A stretch of 64,000 bases of DNA from Congeria kusceri (GCA_027627225.1 CM051024.1:40975225-41039224), one strand, 5' to 3'; positions 26,616-34,910 are shown, counted from the first letter of the stretch. A program made the numbers and translations. The notes: generated from the sequence alone by a model not told the origin.

Positions 26616-29600
26616 CATCATTATTATTATGCAGTATATTATTATGCAGCTTGTTTTGTTCATTTGAGTGAAACAACTTCTACAGAATTAACCACAATTG
26701 TTCAATGACCTAAATACTTTTTTGTACTCTCTAAGGAATGATAGTGATCTACACCAAAAATATGATTTAGTCATGGACATTGAGAGATAAAACACCATGA
26801 ATTCATACCAAAACTTCCAAAAGCAGTGTTAATTATCGTTACATGTCTTCCGAATTTGTGTAGAAAAAACATTTGCATTCCATTTATAAACTATCATAAG
26901 TTCAAGCGACGATCAGGTTTATTGCCAATAACATTATAGTTTTGTCTAAAATAAAGTATACTAATTTTATTATTGAAATGATAAAGTTATTTCACCGGTT
27001 ATCAAGTACATTCCTGAAGACAATGTCAGCTGCCGAGACAATGACCCGTGCATTACTTCACTAATTGGTACGCATGTTGATTACGTAATTTTAGTACATG
27101 TTATTTTAAGATTGGGACCTGAATATACACATTTTGGACTTCTTTCTTACCTTATTCCACACAATATTTATTCCATGCTTTTCTCCAATCATTATCTATT
27201 TTCCTTTTATATGCAATTTATACATTTTGTCATTATAAGAAATTACATTTTGTCACTTACACTGTATTGTGTCATCTTCGTGTATTATTTAATTGTGTAT
27301 GTCTTGGCAATGTTCTTTTTGAATATGCTAATAAGTCTTTGACTTGACTTGACTTGATAATTATATGGTCAAGTGTCTATACAAGATTATGATCTAATAT
27401 CAGACCATATTTGAACAATGAGACTTCTGTCAGTCTCGGAGAAATTATCTCAGTCTAAATTGCATTTTTTGTTTAATTTTTAGCAATGATATAGTAATTA
27501 AACTGAAACTCTCTTAACATATATCATAATTATATTATGTAGAATGTCATGTATGCTTGTTAAAAAATAAAATTTGTGAATATTAATAACATTTTATAAT
27601 TAATAAACTTTAAATGACCGCTATGAAACCAGTATTGACCAGCATCAATACATCGCGAGCCTCGTTTTCGATTCGCCGATAAATTATTGTTTTGTGATAA
27701 TCGCTAAAATCGGAATGTGAAACTCTTAATACTTACAATCGCAGGTAAAATAAAATATTCAAAATATAAACAAGCACAAACATAAAGTAATAATATTTAA
27801 AAAAAAAAAAAAAAAAAATTGTTCATTGAACTAAATTCAGTCTGTCTACTTTTTGGCATAACAATAATAAATGACAACTTCCGGGTTTGCTGTCTAAGGC
27901 GCATACCGCCATTACTTATTGTAAGCGAATACAATTTTCGTGATTTTACCACATGCGAATAAAGCGCAAATTATACGACAGCGAAATTTAGTAGTCACAC
28001 GGTAATTGTCATGAATGCCTACTTAAGAATACCTAACCAAAGCGTCTACGTACCATATGAGGGTGTTCCCAAATCAAAAATTATCTAGCATCCATATGTT
28101 ACTTTTAGGATTCTTGTAAGAGAGGAAAAGGTTGTTTTTTATTTAATTTTAAGTACAAACAAGCATCATCATCGTACTTATACAACAAGAACGTAATTGC
28201 CAATTTCCAACGTATTTTCTTCCATTTTGACGGCAAATACGACAAAATGCAATCAGTTTTTAGTAGTATATATATGTCCCTTATTGATTATTTTCTTACC
28301 TTCGATGATGTACACGTCTAACCTCCATGGTCCTCCGCATGTTTGACTGTTGTCACCAGAGCAAGCCATGCTACATTCGGAATCAGGTGTTTTGGATGCA
28401 TACAGACGATCACCACAGAAGCACTGCGAAGTGTCCTGAAAAAAAAAGTTAAGCACAGAAAAAATAAAATGCCTAGGGGCTCTAAACATGAATCCTTGAT
28501 TAATGTAACAGCCTAAAGCAGTAAAAATAAATTATGTTGTTTACTGAAAAGCGTTCTTTAATGATACTGTACGCAGCAATTAATTGATTTAAAAAATATG
28601 TTACTTCTTTATAATTATTATTTTACAATTGACGTTTTAGCTGCAACAGCTGATAAGAACGCTATCCACCGTGGAAATTCAAGCAGAATTTGACATAGTT
28701 CCATAAGAATTAAGAAATTATTTTCGATTTGTCGTTGTTTATTGGCCAGTAAACAGCGATTTGGAGTTCTGATGCGTAGGAATTTAACCACGAGGGCGTC
28801 ATCCTAAGTGGTTTATTTGCCAAGCATCAGAACGACACAGAGCTGTTTATTTACCGAAAAATAACGATAATGCGAAAATGATTTCGATTGTAACATGATC
28901 TAACAAATATTTTTGCAATTGTATTGGGAACTACATTTTACTATCATGCTCCGCTCAGAATCGGGACTACTTTTTGTGTTGTTTATTAGGTAGTTTAACA
29001 GCGAAAACTTTGTTCTTTGTCTTTAGAAAAATCAGCGAGTGGAATGTAAGAATAAGCCTTAACACATACAAACAAAATCTGTACGGAATAACCTTATAAT
29101 AATATTTTGGTGAAAGTTCCACTGTGTGGTATTATTCATAACTATCGATTATTGACACTTTTTAATATCCAGCATATTTTAAAGCTCACATAAAGCTTTC
29201 GTCCTAGTACTAAAGACTTCATCAGCAGTCTGAAAAGATTGATCAGCATACTGGGAATTAACACCACTCTTTGTCAGAGGTGTTTATTTTTTATATATAG
29301 CTCACAACAATGTTTTGAATATTCACCAGATTTTTTTTTTATTTCAAGCAAATATCGTCATTTGAAAGCCAAAGGGGGCATATGTGCAAAAAGGCCGATA
29401 GGCTGATAGGCCCTTTTGGCTTTTAAGGGACGATAAATACCTGCACACCGGCGTATCTGTAGCCACTGCAATCGCTTATACACTGAGACGGAGTGTCCGA
29501 ATCATCGTGGTTAAAAAACACCGGCAAGACACGATCCGGCGCGTCCTCATAGCATCCTATATGCAACAAACCTGAAAGCATGTCATCGATTTCAGATGCT

Positions 29601-31537
29601 TTTTAATGATATCTTTTTTAGTATCAAGAGGTTAATACATTAACAAGTAATCTTAGAAAACAAACGCCTTTTATATACGATTCATGTAAATTTACGTAGA
29701 CACTATTTCTGTGTTTAATGTGCTTAATTTATGGTGGCATATCTGCAAGATTACCAGATAGTTTTCGCGAAAATCTGACTTATTTTCACTAAACAGCTGT
29801 AACCGTTATGAAAATATACACAGTTTTCCTGAAGACGGGTTTGTCCACTTCATTCAAGTTCACCATATTAATCAAAAAATCTCAAGTGAGTGCCTTTAAC
29901 TGCATACTAAAACATATCAGTCGTGTCGTGCGAAAACCGGGCTTAATGTATGTGCGTAAAGTGTCGTCTCGGATCAGCCTGTGCAGTCCGCACAGGCTAA
30001 TCCGGTACGGCACTTTCCGCCTACAGTGGATTGATGATCAGAAGAGACTTCCTTAAAATAGAAAATACCATTAAAGCGGAAAGTGTCGTCCTGGAATAGC
30101 CTGTGCGGACTGTACAGGCTGATCCGTGACGACACTACGCACATGCATTAAGCCCAGGTTTCCCACGACACGCCTCATATTAAATTGGAAAATTTCATGT
30201 TTAATAAAATCAGCCCTTGAACTGCAGACGACATTGTTTAAAGGTCCTAATATGTTTTAGCAAAATATTAATATTCTGATTTAGCGATTGTCAAGACAAA
30301 AATATGACAACCTTTGACAAGTTTAGCGAAAACGTACGGTCAAAGTATACAAAAATAATGAAAACTAATTATGTATTATTTTTTCTATGTTTTAGTTGAT
30401 TTATTTATAACTTTATTTTCGTTTAAGAATAGTTATTACTATATCATTAATTATAATGTCAATCGCCATGAAACTGAAATTGTTAAACTAAAATACGACA
30501 ATTATCAATAATGTATGGTTGCAAACTTCTGCATAAGGCAATCAGAAACGTTCTAATAAAATGGTATTTGACAAGATTTTATTCCACTGTATTGTGTTAA
30601 CATTTTAAAGACATTTGGTGTCCTAATTTCCGTAAAAAGAATGCACATATAGTTCACATGCATGATTTTTGCAGTATTTCAAATTCGAGGGTCGTGTAGA
30701 AACCTACTAGTGTAAATTTTATAAAGGCATATCTTGGTGCAACAAATTGAGAAAACATTGATAATTATAAACAACGCAACATGGTTTAGTATGTAAATTT
30801 ACTTGTTAGTGGTCATTTACTGACCAAAGGATTTTGAGTTTGTAAATTGTTGAACGTAATATATGTTTCAAACTTCAAATACGGCACAACATGCTTCATG
30901 CACCGCCCTCTTTTGACGTGTGCAGTTTATGACAATTTATATTACTGTTTGATGGACAATTATTCATGAAAAGCATGGAACTTGTGCAAATTACCATTGT
31001 TTTTTTTATAAATAGACTGTCATCCGCGTCTCCACGATGATTAGAAAATAAACAAAGCTGGCGTTTATAAACAGTTCACTTGGAGGTTCAGTGTTTTTAT
31101 GTTAAACAGCATTCAAAAACCAAATAGTTCCCTGACCCAGGGTATAACTGAAGCTTAACCATACAATCATAAAATTTTACCAGACATTTAAATGACTAAA
31201 TTCTAAATTTGACAATTTCCACATTTACTGCGGCTTTAAACTTTCATGAAAATTATCTAGTTATGCAGAAGTATGCCACCACACTATTTGTTAACTTATT
31301 CGATAGCATTATTATTGATGTTGTTATCATTGCAATGATATTATTATTCACCACAATAGTTAATTAAATACTTTTATTTACCATAATAGTTACTTACATG
31401 CGCCATGATGACACATGACAAGCAAAAACACTACTCGGAGACTCAACATCCTCATTTTTACATGTTTCCAAGGTTTGCTTCTTTAAACTGTTACAATTGA
31501 CCAATAATAATACAATAGCACATATTGTGATGGTCAT
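174..31537 (-). CDS. Large WSC and cadherin-like repeat gene, multi-exon, 3' end outside window
   Basis: Exons read from the sequence, in transcript order: 31398-31537 (candidate), 29441-29571, 28300-28435, 25569-25751, 23486-23692, 23045-23200, 22263-22391, 21491-21685, 18405-18620, 17718-17879, 17214-17407 (chimeric), 14230-14445, 13546-13707, 13113-13235, 12530-12727, 12077-12295, 11252-11410, 10996-11118, 10597-10794, 10072-10293, 8827-9003, 7858-7980, 7145-7309, 6542-6613, 5551-5693, 2565-2668, 1775-1908, 1261-1494, 765-932, 174-302. Most borders are phase 1, so modules can be lost or gained without changing frame. The modules look like divergent cadherin repeats: TGKIYV or TGEIYL strand starts, NPPFDF and NEAPRF linkers, VDSNP in place of a calcium motif, plus unusual cysteines. 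It is probably a secreted or membrane adhesion protein; no membrane segment lies in the window. I do not recognise a named orthologue. The family call is inference; the exon structure is seen directly. Confidence 0.72.
1261..2668 (-). CDS. Cadherin-like module 11 (2565-2668, 1775-1908, F-type 1261-1494)
   Basis: The first exon (104 nt, phase 0 to 2) reads KPRITTLPNETSLHEDIDAE, then LEVYDYKYD. The second (134 nt, phase 2 to 1) reads SSDNHTLEDNITCWIDYVHD and ends NTFRWN. The third (234 nt) is F-like: YKLYKKACIISTSPYSPPC, then YDVSIICQDGYG, ending HVIHNEAPRFRNLP. That ending is the best cadherin linker in the gene. Here the B-type half is split by an extra intron, and the phases depart from the 1-1 rule. 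Confidence 0.62.
3300..3740 (-). repeat. Inverted repeat, left arm
   Basis: The reverse complement matches about 4970-5450 with scattered differences. Examples are TGGAATATTGGGCCACAACA (5261-5280) against the complement of 3475-3494, and GATTACCAGTTGTTATTT against the complement of about 3780. The arms sit in one intron, about 1.2 kb apart, and look old. Confidence 0.7.
4970..5460 (+). repeat. Inverted repeat, right arm
   Basis: Partner of 3300-3740; some similarity extends to about 4940 and 3800. No transposase frame is visible between the arms, which hold only AT-rich DNA. Confidence 0.7.
5551..7309 (-). CDS. Cadherin-like module 10 in three exons (7145-7309, 6542-6613, 5551-5693)
   Basis: The exons are 165, 72 and 143 nt. 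The first reads SCYQTPNCSHQQILDLND and ends FRYLRSFEF. The second reads NWSNLTWSLENGGFKEAT and ends NPLT. The third reads GEIYLTTNISIWPAWPN, then YTMTVTVSNSESC and MDVTIWYTNW. Joined, NPLTGEIYLTTN is a typical cadherin 'D..TG.I.l' core. The last exon ends in phase 0 at a strong donor (GTATGT), which matches the phase-0 start of the next exon at 2565-2668. The intron after it is nearly 2.9 kb and carries a large inverted repeat. Confidence 0.6.
5888..6255 (+). repeat. Dispersed palindromic repeat, family P1, copy 1
   Basis: Contains TTGTCATTTCATACCATATT and, 80 bases on, its inverse AATATGGTATGAAATGACAA, followed by GACGTCATTT blocks and ACACATGTGTAAGATA. A second copy in reverse orientation lies at 59150-59485 and a fragment at 42870-42935. 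It is a miniature non-autonomous element in an intron of the cadherin-like gene. Confidence 0.75.
7858..9003 (-). CDS. Cadherin-like module 9 (C exon 8827-9003, A exon 7858-7980)
   Basis: The C exon (177 nt) contains ISNPVDEDDDDDETFYYTE and ends LFELDT, with an acidic run of five aspartates. The A exon (123 nt) reads TGKIYVVKPMDFE, then YTFNMTTCVRNRRQF, and ends SSFDITL. This module has the clearest cadherin core (LDT..TGKIYV...DFE) in the gene. Phase 1 at both ends. The acidic loop could bind calcium; that is inference. Confidence 0.66.
10072..10794 (-). CDS. Cadherin-like module 8 (B exon 10597-10794, F exon 10072-10293)
   Basis: The B exon (198 nt) reads HIFITSSPNITRLHENTD, then LIWTVTATIYITFKC. 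The F exon (222 nt) reads IQFDVKKKKCGDELCEPCK, then YFYTVDCEKDNTNN, and ends DGYPPFEYA. It is a close paralogue of module 6, with cysteine positions conserved. Both exons are phase 1. The final linker is more degenerate than in module 6. Confidence 0.64.
10996..11410 (-). CDS. Cadherin-like module 7 (C exon 11252-11410, A exon 10996-11118)
   Basis: The C exon (159 nt) reads GSHTYIGINVLGKGENVNKV, then DSNPINETDDNDKP and TWLEIDQ. The A exon (123 nt) reads YGFIRVKQPLGSE, then VEMCVKNRRLYYVC and LDITI. It is clearly paralogous to module 5, so the B-F-C-A block has been duplicated before. Phase 1 throughout. N-glycosylation motif NET is present. Confidence 0.66.
11641..12026. repeat. Compound (CTA)n/(TAG)n microsatellite, self-complementary
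   Basis: The left part is CTA/CTT/ACA triplets, the middle and right are (TAG)n with GTT and GAA interruptions, and the end returns to (CTA)n near 11998-12022. CTA and TAG are complementary, so the array can fold on itself. It lies in the intron between the C exon at 11252 and the F exon at 12077. The long Leu/Val frame across it is a by-product. Confidence 0.9.
12077..12727 (-). CDS. Cadherin-like module 6 (B exon 12530-12727, F exon 12077-12295)
   Basis: The B exon (198 nt) reads HTFLTSNLPITRLHANTD, then LIWTVTATIDITYNC. The F exon (219 nt) reads IKFEVKKKQCLKELCEPCF, then YSYTVDCEKDNTNSW, and ends YVDTNPPFDFK. The DTNPPFDF ending is close to the DxNDxxPxF linker of cadherins. Both exons are phase 1. 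The module is about 137 residues, longer than a standard repeat because of the cysteine cluster between the two halves. Confidence 0.66.
13113..13707 (-). CDS. Cadherin-like module 5 (C exon 13546-13707, A exon 13113-13235)
   Basis: The C exon reads GDQINIGKSILGTGQKVNKV, then DSNPKDPNADD and WLEIDA. The A exon (123 nt) reads DGYIRVKQPLGSE, then VQMCVKNRRLYVAC and LLYITI. The pair is about 94 residues. IDAG/DGYIRV matches the 'ID..tG.I' core of a cadherin repeat, and LGSE stands where cadherins have LDRE. The low-coordinate edge of the tandem duplication lies inside this A exon, at about 13213. Confidence 0.66.
14012..14104. repeat. (TAG)n microsatellite, duplication copy 1
   Basis: Interrupted TAG array in the intron downstream of the F exon at 14230. 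It differs in repeat number and in the place of the GCA interruption from its twin at 18185-18278, which accounts for the 3-base change of offset between the copies. Confidence 0.9.
14230..14445 (-). CDS. F exon, duplicated copy 1
   Basis: 216 nt, phase 1 at both ends. It reads VIVYKKACLDAGCNPASCD, then YTVSCQRANSGYSGFTSG and DVAPPFTFV. I see no base difference from the F exon at 18405-18620. It has no intact B exon of its own upstream: the only B sequence before it is the one fused into the chimeric exon at 17214-17407. Four cysteines in the first third resemble those of the F exons at 12077 and 10072. Confidence 0.68.
15815..16030 (+). other. Unidentified ORF opposite to host gene, copy 1
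   Basis: A 71-residue frame follows an acceptor-like TTTCAG and ends at TAA. It has coding-like composition: AAVSFPYSSTAGCNQLMFKH, then LGLLAYTDVIKILQQ and VYVPSKHSTVKAR. It lacks a start codon, so it would be a last exon or a retroposed fragment. I do not recognise the family. It lies in the intron between F and B sequence, antisense to the host gene, and is duplicated at 19989-20204. Confidence 0.35.
17214..17407 (-). CDS. Chimeric A/B exon at the duplication junction, frameshifted
   Basis: The exon starts at the A-exon acceptor and reads DGYIRVK. It switches at about 17380-17385 into the 3' part of a B exon and ends at the B donor. The length is 194 nt; intact B exons are 195 or 198 nt and A exons 123 or 129 nt. 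With the upstream phase-1 junction the B-derived part is read in the wrong frame, and the exon no longer returns to phase 1. An internal AG (exon then 17214-17351, 138 nt) would read KKNLWTIDAMC in frame, and skipping the exon would also keep frame. Which occurs cannot be seen here. Confidence 0.7.
17718..17879 (-). CDS. C exon, duplicated copy 2
   Basis: 162 nt, phase 1 at both ends. It reads GDQINIGKSILGTGQKVNKV, then DSDPKDRNADDNDKP and TWLEIDA. This is the first half of a cadherin-like module; VNKVDS and WLEIDAG resemble the 'V.A.D.D' and 'F.ID..G' positions of cadherins. It differs from its twin at 13546-13707 by few bases, at least two of which change residues (N to D and P to R in the loop). 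Its natural partner A exon was broken by the duplication. Confidence 0.68.
18185..18278. repeat. (TAG)n microsatellite, duplication copy 2
   Basis: Twin of the array at 14012-14104 with more repeats before the GCA interruption and fewer after it. Confidence 0.9.
18405..21685 (-). CDS. Cadherin-like module 3 (B exon 21491-21685, F exon 18405-18620)
   Basis: The B exon (195 nt) reads NPSITLLHVNTDIKKNLWTI and then six cysteines. The F exon (216 nt) reads VIVYKKACLDAGCNPASCD, then YTVSCQ and DVAPPFTF. The 3' three quarters of this B exon and the whole F exon lie inside the second copy of the tandem duplication. This F exon looks identical to the one at 14230-14445. The intron of about 2.9 kb carries an oppositely oriented ORF (19989-20204). 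Confidence 0.66.
19989..20204 (+). other. Unidentified ORF opposite to host gene, copy 2
   Basis: Duplicate of 15815-16030, same length and no stop. The only early difference I see changes one serine to alanine (GTATCA to GTCGCA). Retention of the frame in both copies fits the general near-identity of this part of the duplication and does not by itself prove selection. Confidence 0.33.
22263..23200 (-). CDS. Cadherin-like module 2 (C exon 23045-23200, A exon 22263-22391)
   Basis: The C exon (156 nt) reads NSISIGRSITNSGTNILVNR, then INSNP and a WLGVET end. The A exon (129 nt) starts NDTTGNILVQITLTT, with two cysteines late in the module. Together they make about 94 residues, the usual size of a cadherin repeat, with the G-N-I-L-V strand at the expected place. 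Calcium-binding signatures are degenerate. Both exons have phase-1 borders. Confidence 0.6.
23486..25751 (-). CDS. Cadherin-like module 1 (B exon 25569-25751, F exon 23486-23692)
   Basis: The B exon (183 nt) reads GVYPHEIKNNPSVTRLHVNY, then a WTVSASC strand and a cysteine cluster. The F exon (207 nt) starts VYKKAC, has a CxxC-type cluster, a YTVYC strand and ends SNPPFSF. Both exons are phase 1 at both ends. The NPPFSF ending resembles the linker between cadherin repeats, but the central cysteine-rich part is not canonical. The intron between them holds decayed repeat or ORF sequence near 24.4-25.4 kb. Confidence 0.62.
23693..25568. other. Intron with unidentified ORF remnants
   Basis: No host exon seen. 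A plus-strand open stretch at 24405-24653 reads GSSYTALLLGALKAHEGGD and ends FKGLKRDFKEDQA before TAG. Following DNA to about 25010 is less AT-rich and looks like decayed coding sequence. Another short frame near 25230-25338 reads VERQHKARRILHL. These could be pieces of a retroelement; no reverse-transcriptase or gag motif is clear enough to name one. Confidence 0.35.
26026..27725. mobile_element. Non-autonomous DNA transposon with terminal inverted repeats
   Basis: The ends are inverted: TTTCACATTCC at 26033-26043 against the complement of GGAATGTGAAA near 27713-27722. Similarity continues inward about 80 bases (GAATCGATAACAAGGCT against its imperfect complement near 27660). TTAATA flanks both ends (26020-26025 and 27726-27731) and may be the target duplication. 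Inside are (ATT)n at 26570-26640 and a GACTTGACTTGACTTGA run near 27340, but no transposase. Confidence 0.55.
26560..26640. repeat. (ATT)n microsatellite
   Basis: Runs of TATTATTATT with a few ATC and AGT interruptions, inside the element at 26026-27725. Confidence 0.85.
28300..29571 (-). CDS. WSC domain (two exons)
   Basis: Exons 29441-29571 and 28300-28435 join in phase 0. The product starts GCYED, contains CISDCSGYRYAGVQ, then QCFCGD, and ends with CSMACSGDNSQTCGG. This is the full eight-cysteine pattern of a WSC domain, a carbohydrate-binding module of extracellular proteins. It is the most N-terminal recognised domain of the gene and runs directly, in phase 1, into the first cadherin-like exon at 25569-25751. 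The 2.5-kb intron after it carries a DNA-transposon-like element (26026-27725). Confidence 0.85.
28640..29010. repeat. Dispersed repeat family P2, copy 1
   Basis: Shares with 34260-34910 and 55495-55740 the blocks GCATCAGAACG, TTTATTGGCC, AACATGATC and CAGAATCGGGACTACTTTTT. The central part is an inverted repeat around GTTCTGATGCGT and GCATCAGAAC. It lies in the intron between the two WSC exons. Confidence 0.6.
29922..30172. repeat. Near-perfect 250-bp palindromic element
   Basis: The left half starts CGTGTCGTGCGAAAACC and GGGCTTAATGTATGTGCG. The right half ends with the complement: CGCACATGCATTAAGCCC and TTTCCCACGACACG. Each half also contains its own hairpin (AGCCTGTGCAGTCCGCACAG in the left half). 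It is a foldback element of a type I associate with bivalves, in the region between the WSC exon and the candidate first exon. Confidence 0.85.
31398..31537 (-). CDS. Candidate first exon with signal peptide
   Basis: An ATG opens a frame with a hydrophobic run (MTITICAIVLLLVNC) typical of a signal peptide, then a polar stretch with two cysteines, ending at a strong donor (GTAAGT). It lies upstream of the WSC exons on the same strand, which suggests it starts that gene. The exon ends in phase 2 while the first WSC exon needs phase 1, so a small exon between 29572 and 31397 is missing from this reading, or this exon belongs to another transcript. Confidence 0.42.
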
Positions 31538-34259
31538 TTTATTATTATACCTCACTTCGTTTTCCCATTGTAAAATTACATATACCCGTCCCTGCATAAT
31601 TTTTAATATGTTGGAATGAAATAAACCCCGCGCGTGGGCCTAAAAATAGCAACTTGTGTTTTCCTGGAATTGTGTTCGGTATAATAAAATAATTATCATA
31701 GGCATGGGATAAAGTAAATATTGCCCCCCCCCCCATCGAAGAGTGATGTCAACCCAAGGTCGACTTTTCACGGGGAACAATATTTACTATAGCTCTCAAC
31801 TGCCTATGATGTTTGTATAATATGCAATAACGAATAACGTTAAATAAGCTTGGAAATATGTGTAAGCATAGAGATTAAATGGAAATCGAATTATAAATTA
31901 GACGATATGTAAGGAACCGAAAGTATACCAACTCAAAGAAAATTGCCTCGAGGTTTATCGATGTTAAGGAACTTTTTTTAAATCAGTTAGATTATCAACA
32001 AGCCTGGCTTCGTAAGGGAGAGCGTTCCAAGCCAGAATTGTAGAGGGCAATCATAACGCATTTTGATACAAATAAGTTCTAGTCCGAGTGCCATCTAGTT
32101 AGGAGGAATTACACAAGGATCTTGATGATCGCACACGAACGGATGTGGTGACAACAGAGAAAGATATTTGGGACATAGACCTTTGACAATTTAAAAGCTT
32201 TGTGTTTTTACCAACGTCAGCCAAGGGTTTCCCAGCACATTTCATAATATGATAACTTTGAGGGAACTAGTCTGGTACAAGCAGATAAAATTCGAGCAAC
32301 CCCAGTTTGGAATTTGTCTTAGTCATCTTTTTCATACATCGTACAATTGTCCCATACAACAACAGCATATTCTAAAATTAGCCGAATGAAGTTCGTTTTG
32401 AATAAAATATATCTGCATTACCTCCATTTCTGAAGATTTACATTATAATAATGCAGTAAATACAAGTCCAAATGCACATTAGAATAACTAAAAAGATCAT
32501 ATATATAATAATAAAAGCATCGGAATGGGACCCTAAGTAAACACGAGAAGGCGCGTGTTCTGTTTATCGACCATGTCATTGAGATACCTTAATTATGTCA
32601 TGTATACTTCAGCAAACTATAACGTTTAGGAGCTGTCATTTTTAGGGATCACCGCCTCGCTCAACGCTCTATCACATTTTATTTTAAATCTTTCTAAGGG
32701 TCTGCATATGTTTGTAGCAAGAATATGATGATACAGTCATGGGTGTTTGATTGTCTGTTATGGGCTAATCCGCAAGTAGTGTGGAGCAATTCGGAACTAG
32801 TGATCAGAAGATCGTGCCAAGAAGATAAGTCACCAATTTTACGTATTCGGAGTTTTGTAAGTGGTCGCTCAGTGGTGCGGTTAGTAACCGGACCTTGTCG
32901 GAGAAAATTGGTAGCGGCGGGTCAGATGACGGTCACTGAGTAATATGTGTTCGAAGAATTTATTGTAAATAGTGTTTGTAAATACTATGAACTAATTGTT
33001 TAATAATATTTATCTAAACAGCATTATTATTGTGATTTGAATCCATATATTAATATACATGTGTATTGGTAAGATAAATATACTATGTGTTATGTTTCTA
33101 TTAACTGAAGTTCATCAATGAGTTGACCATTACTTAATACCATAAAAATCGTTATTAGTTATATAACATTACTTGATATCTTTGAAATCTAACTTATGAA
33201 ATGCTTGCATTGCATCAACCCCCCCCCCTTAGACATTATAATATTAGATTGGAAAATTGTTTCCTTATTTCAATACAACTTTACTCTTTGTTGTTGTTCT
33301 TATACCAGATTGTATGGAATATAATAACAATATATGTATATTAATTATAGTTATTATACTGTGTTATTTTGCCCTTATTGTATAGGCTGTGTACGTGGGT
33401 GTGATCATTTCTTTATGCTATAACAGTCATTGCGTTTGGTGCCTTTTGATTTAAATTTAAATTTGTATAGAGATAATGTGGACTCTCGTAATTTAACTTT
33501 TTTGTGAACAGCAGTCCTGATTTTCACATAGAAATTGCACATACGAACTAAAATATGTATAGCATAATTAAGTAAAAGTATGCATCCAACCAATAGAGAA
33601 ATAAGTTATTATTTAAACTGAATAAATATTAAATAGAGCGGATACAATTTCACATATTTAACACTATATCAAATTGTTCGCTAAGTTTAATACGCACCAA
33701 CAGTATAGCATAGAAGTGGGTGAATTTATGTTACTTTTGTCTGTGCAGTGAATCGCGTGACCGGTAAATATACTGAGTTTTTGTACTACTTTTTAGTCTA
33801 CTAAAACAACTGAAGGACACCTATTGTTTTAAAATATTTGTTGACCTGATATGTCACGTAAGCTTTTGCAATTCGCGCCCAAGTGAAAAAAAATCGTAAG
33901 CCGCAGTTATACTCTTCTACTCATTAACACATTTGAAGGATTTTTAAGGTCATGGGTCGTGGTAATTATGAAAACTGCACCGAAGAGAATGTGAATATTT
34001 ATTCGATATTTTTGTGGATCCTTCATCATTTAAATTGTTTCTATTTGAGTTTAGAATTGATCATTTTCATCTGCTTACTTTGAAAATAACTGAACTTAAA
34101 AAGCACACATACACTCTTAAATAAAAATATTAGGTAAAAGGTCAAAGGTATTTCATCATAAATGCAACAATATAGACCTGCTACATAACAGCTGTATAAA
34201 CAATTAGTTTACAACAAAATGTAATCAATTTAGACGTGATACGCCTTTGAGTTGTATGT

Positions 34260-34910
34260 TTGAGAAATTTTCGATTTAGCGCTGTTTATCGACTAATTAA
34301 CAACCGTTTGGAGTTCTTATACGTAAGAATTAAAGAATTATTAATTATGAATTATACCACGAGCTTTAATAACCGCGCAGCACAGAGACACAACTTTGTT
34401 TATTTAGAATTCTAACATGATACGCGTTCATTTTGCTATAGACGAAGAATACAATTATTGTAGTTAAACTACCCAATAAATAACGCAAAAAGTAGTCCCG
34501 ATTCTGAGCGCATCATAGTAAAATACAGATCCCAGATGACAATTGCAAAAGTATTAGTCAAAGCATGTTAGAATCGAAAATTAGTTCGCATTGTCATTCA
34601 TTTTCGGCCAATAAACAACTCTTTGTCGTTCTGATGCGTGGCTATCAAACTACTTGTGCTAACGCCCTTGTGGTTTAATTAATACGCATCAGAACTACAA
34701 ATTGTTATATTTGGCTAATAAAGAACGATCAATCGAAAATTATTTCCTAAATAAATGACGATAATGCGAACATTATTTCGACCCCAACATGATCCGACAG
34801 ACAAATTATGCAGTAACAATGAGAACTACATGTTAATACTACCCGTTTCCGAACATATTTTCTCTCCTTGTTTATTGGTGATTTAACAACGGTAATTTGT
34901 TTCTGTGTAT
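34260..34910. repeat. Dispersed repeat family P2, long copy
   Basis: Two oppositely oriented partial units: GTTCTGATGCGTGG and ACGCATCAGAAC near 34625-34695, TAACATGATAC near 34415, and AAAAAGTAGTCCCGATTCTG at 34488. Blocks match the copies at 28640-29010 (inverted) and 55495-55740. Confidence 0.6.

Noticed and set aside
27112..27342. Hydrophobic 76-codon open frame
   Set aside because: AT-rich DNA inside a transposon-like element; the start is TTG and no family is recognisable.
29808..30056. 82-codon plus-strand open frame
   Set aside because: It runs through the palindromic element at 29922-30172 and has no family resemblance.
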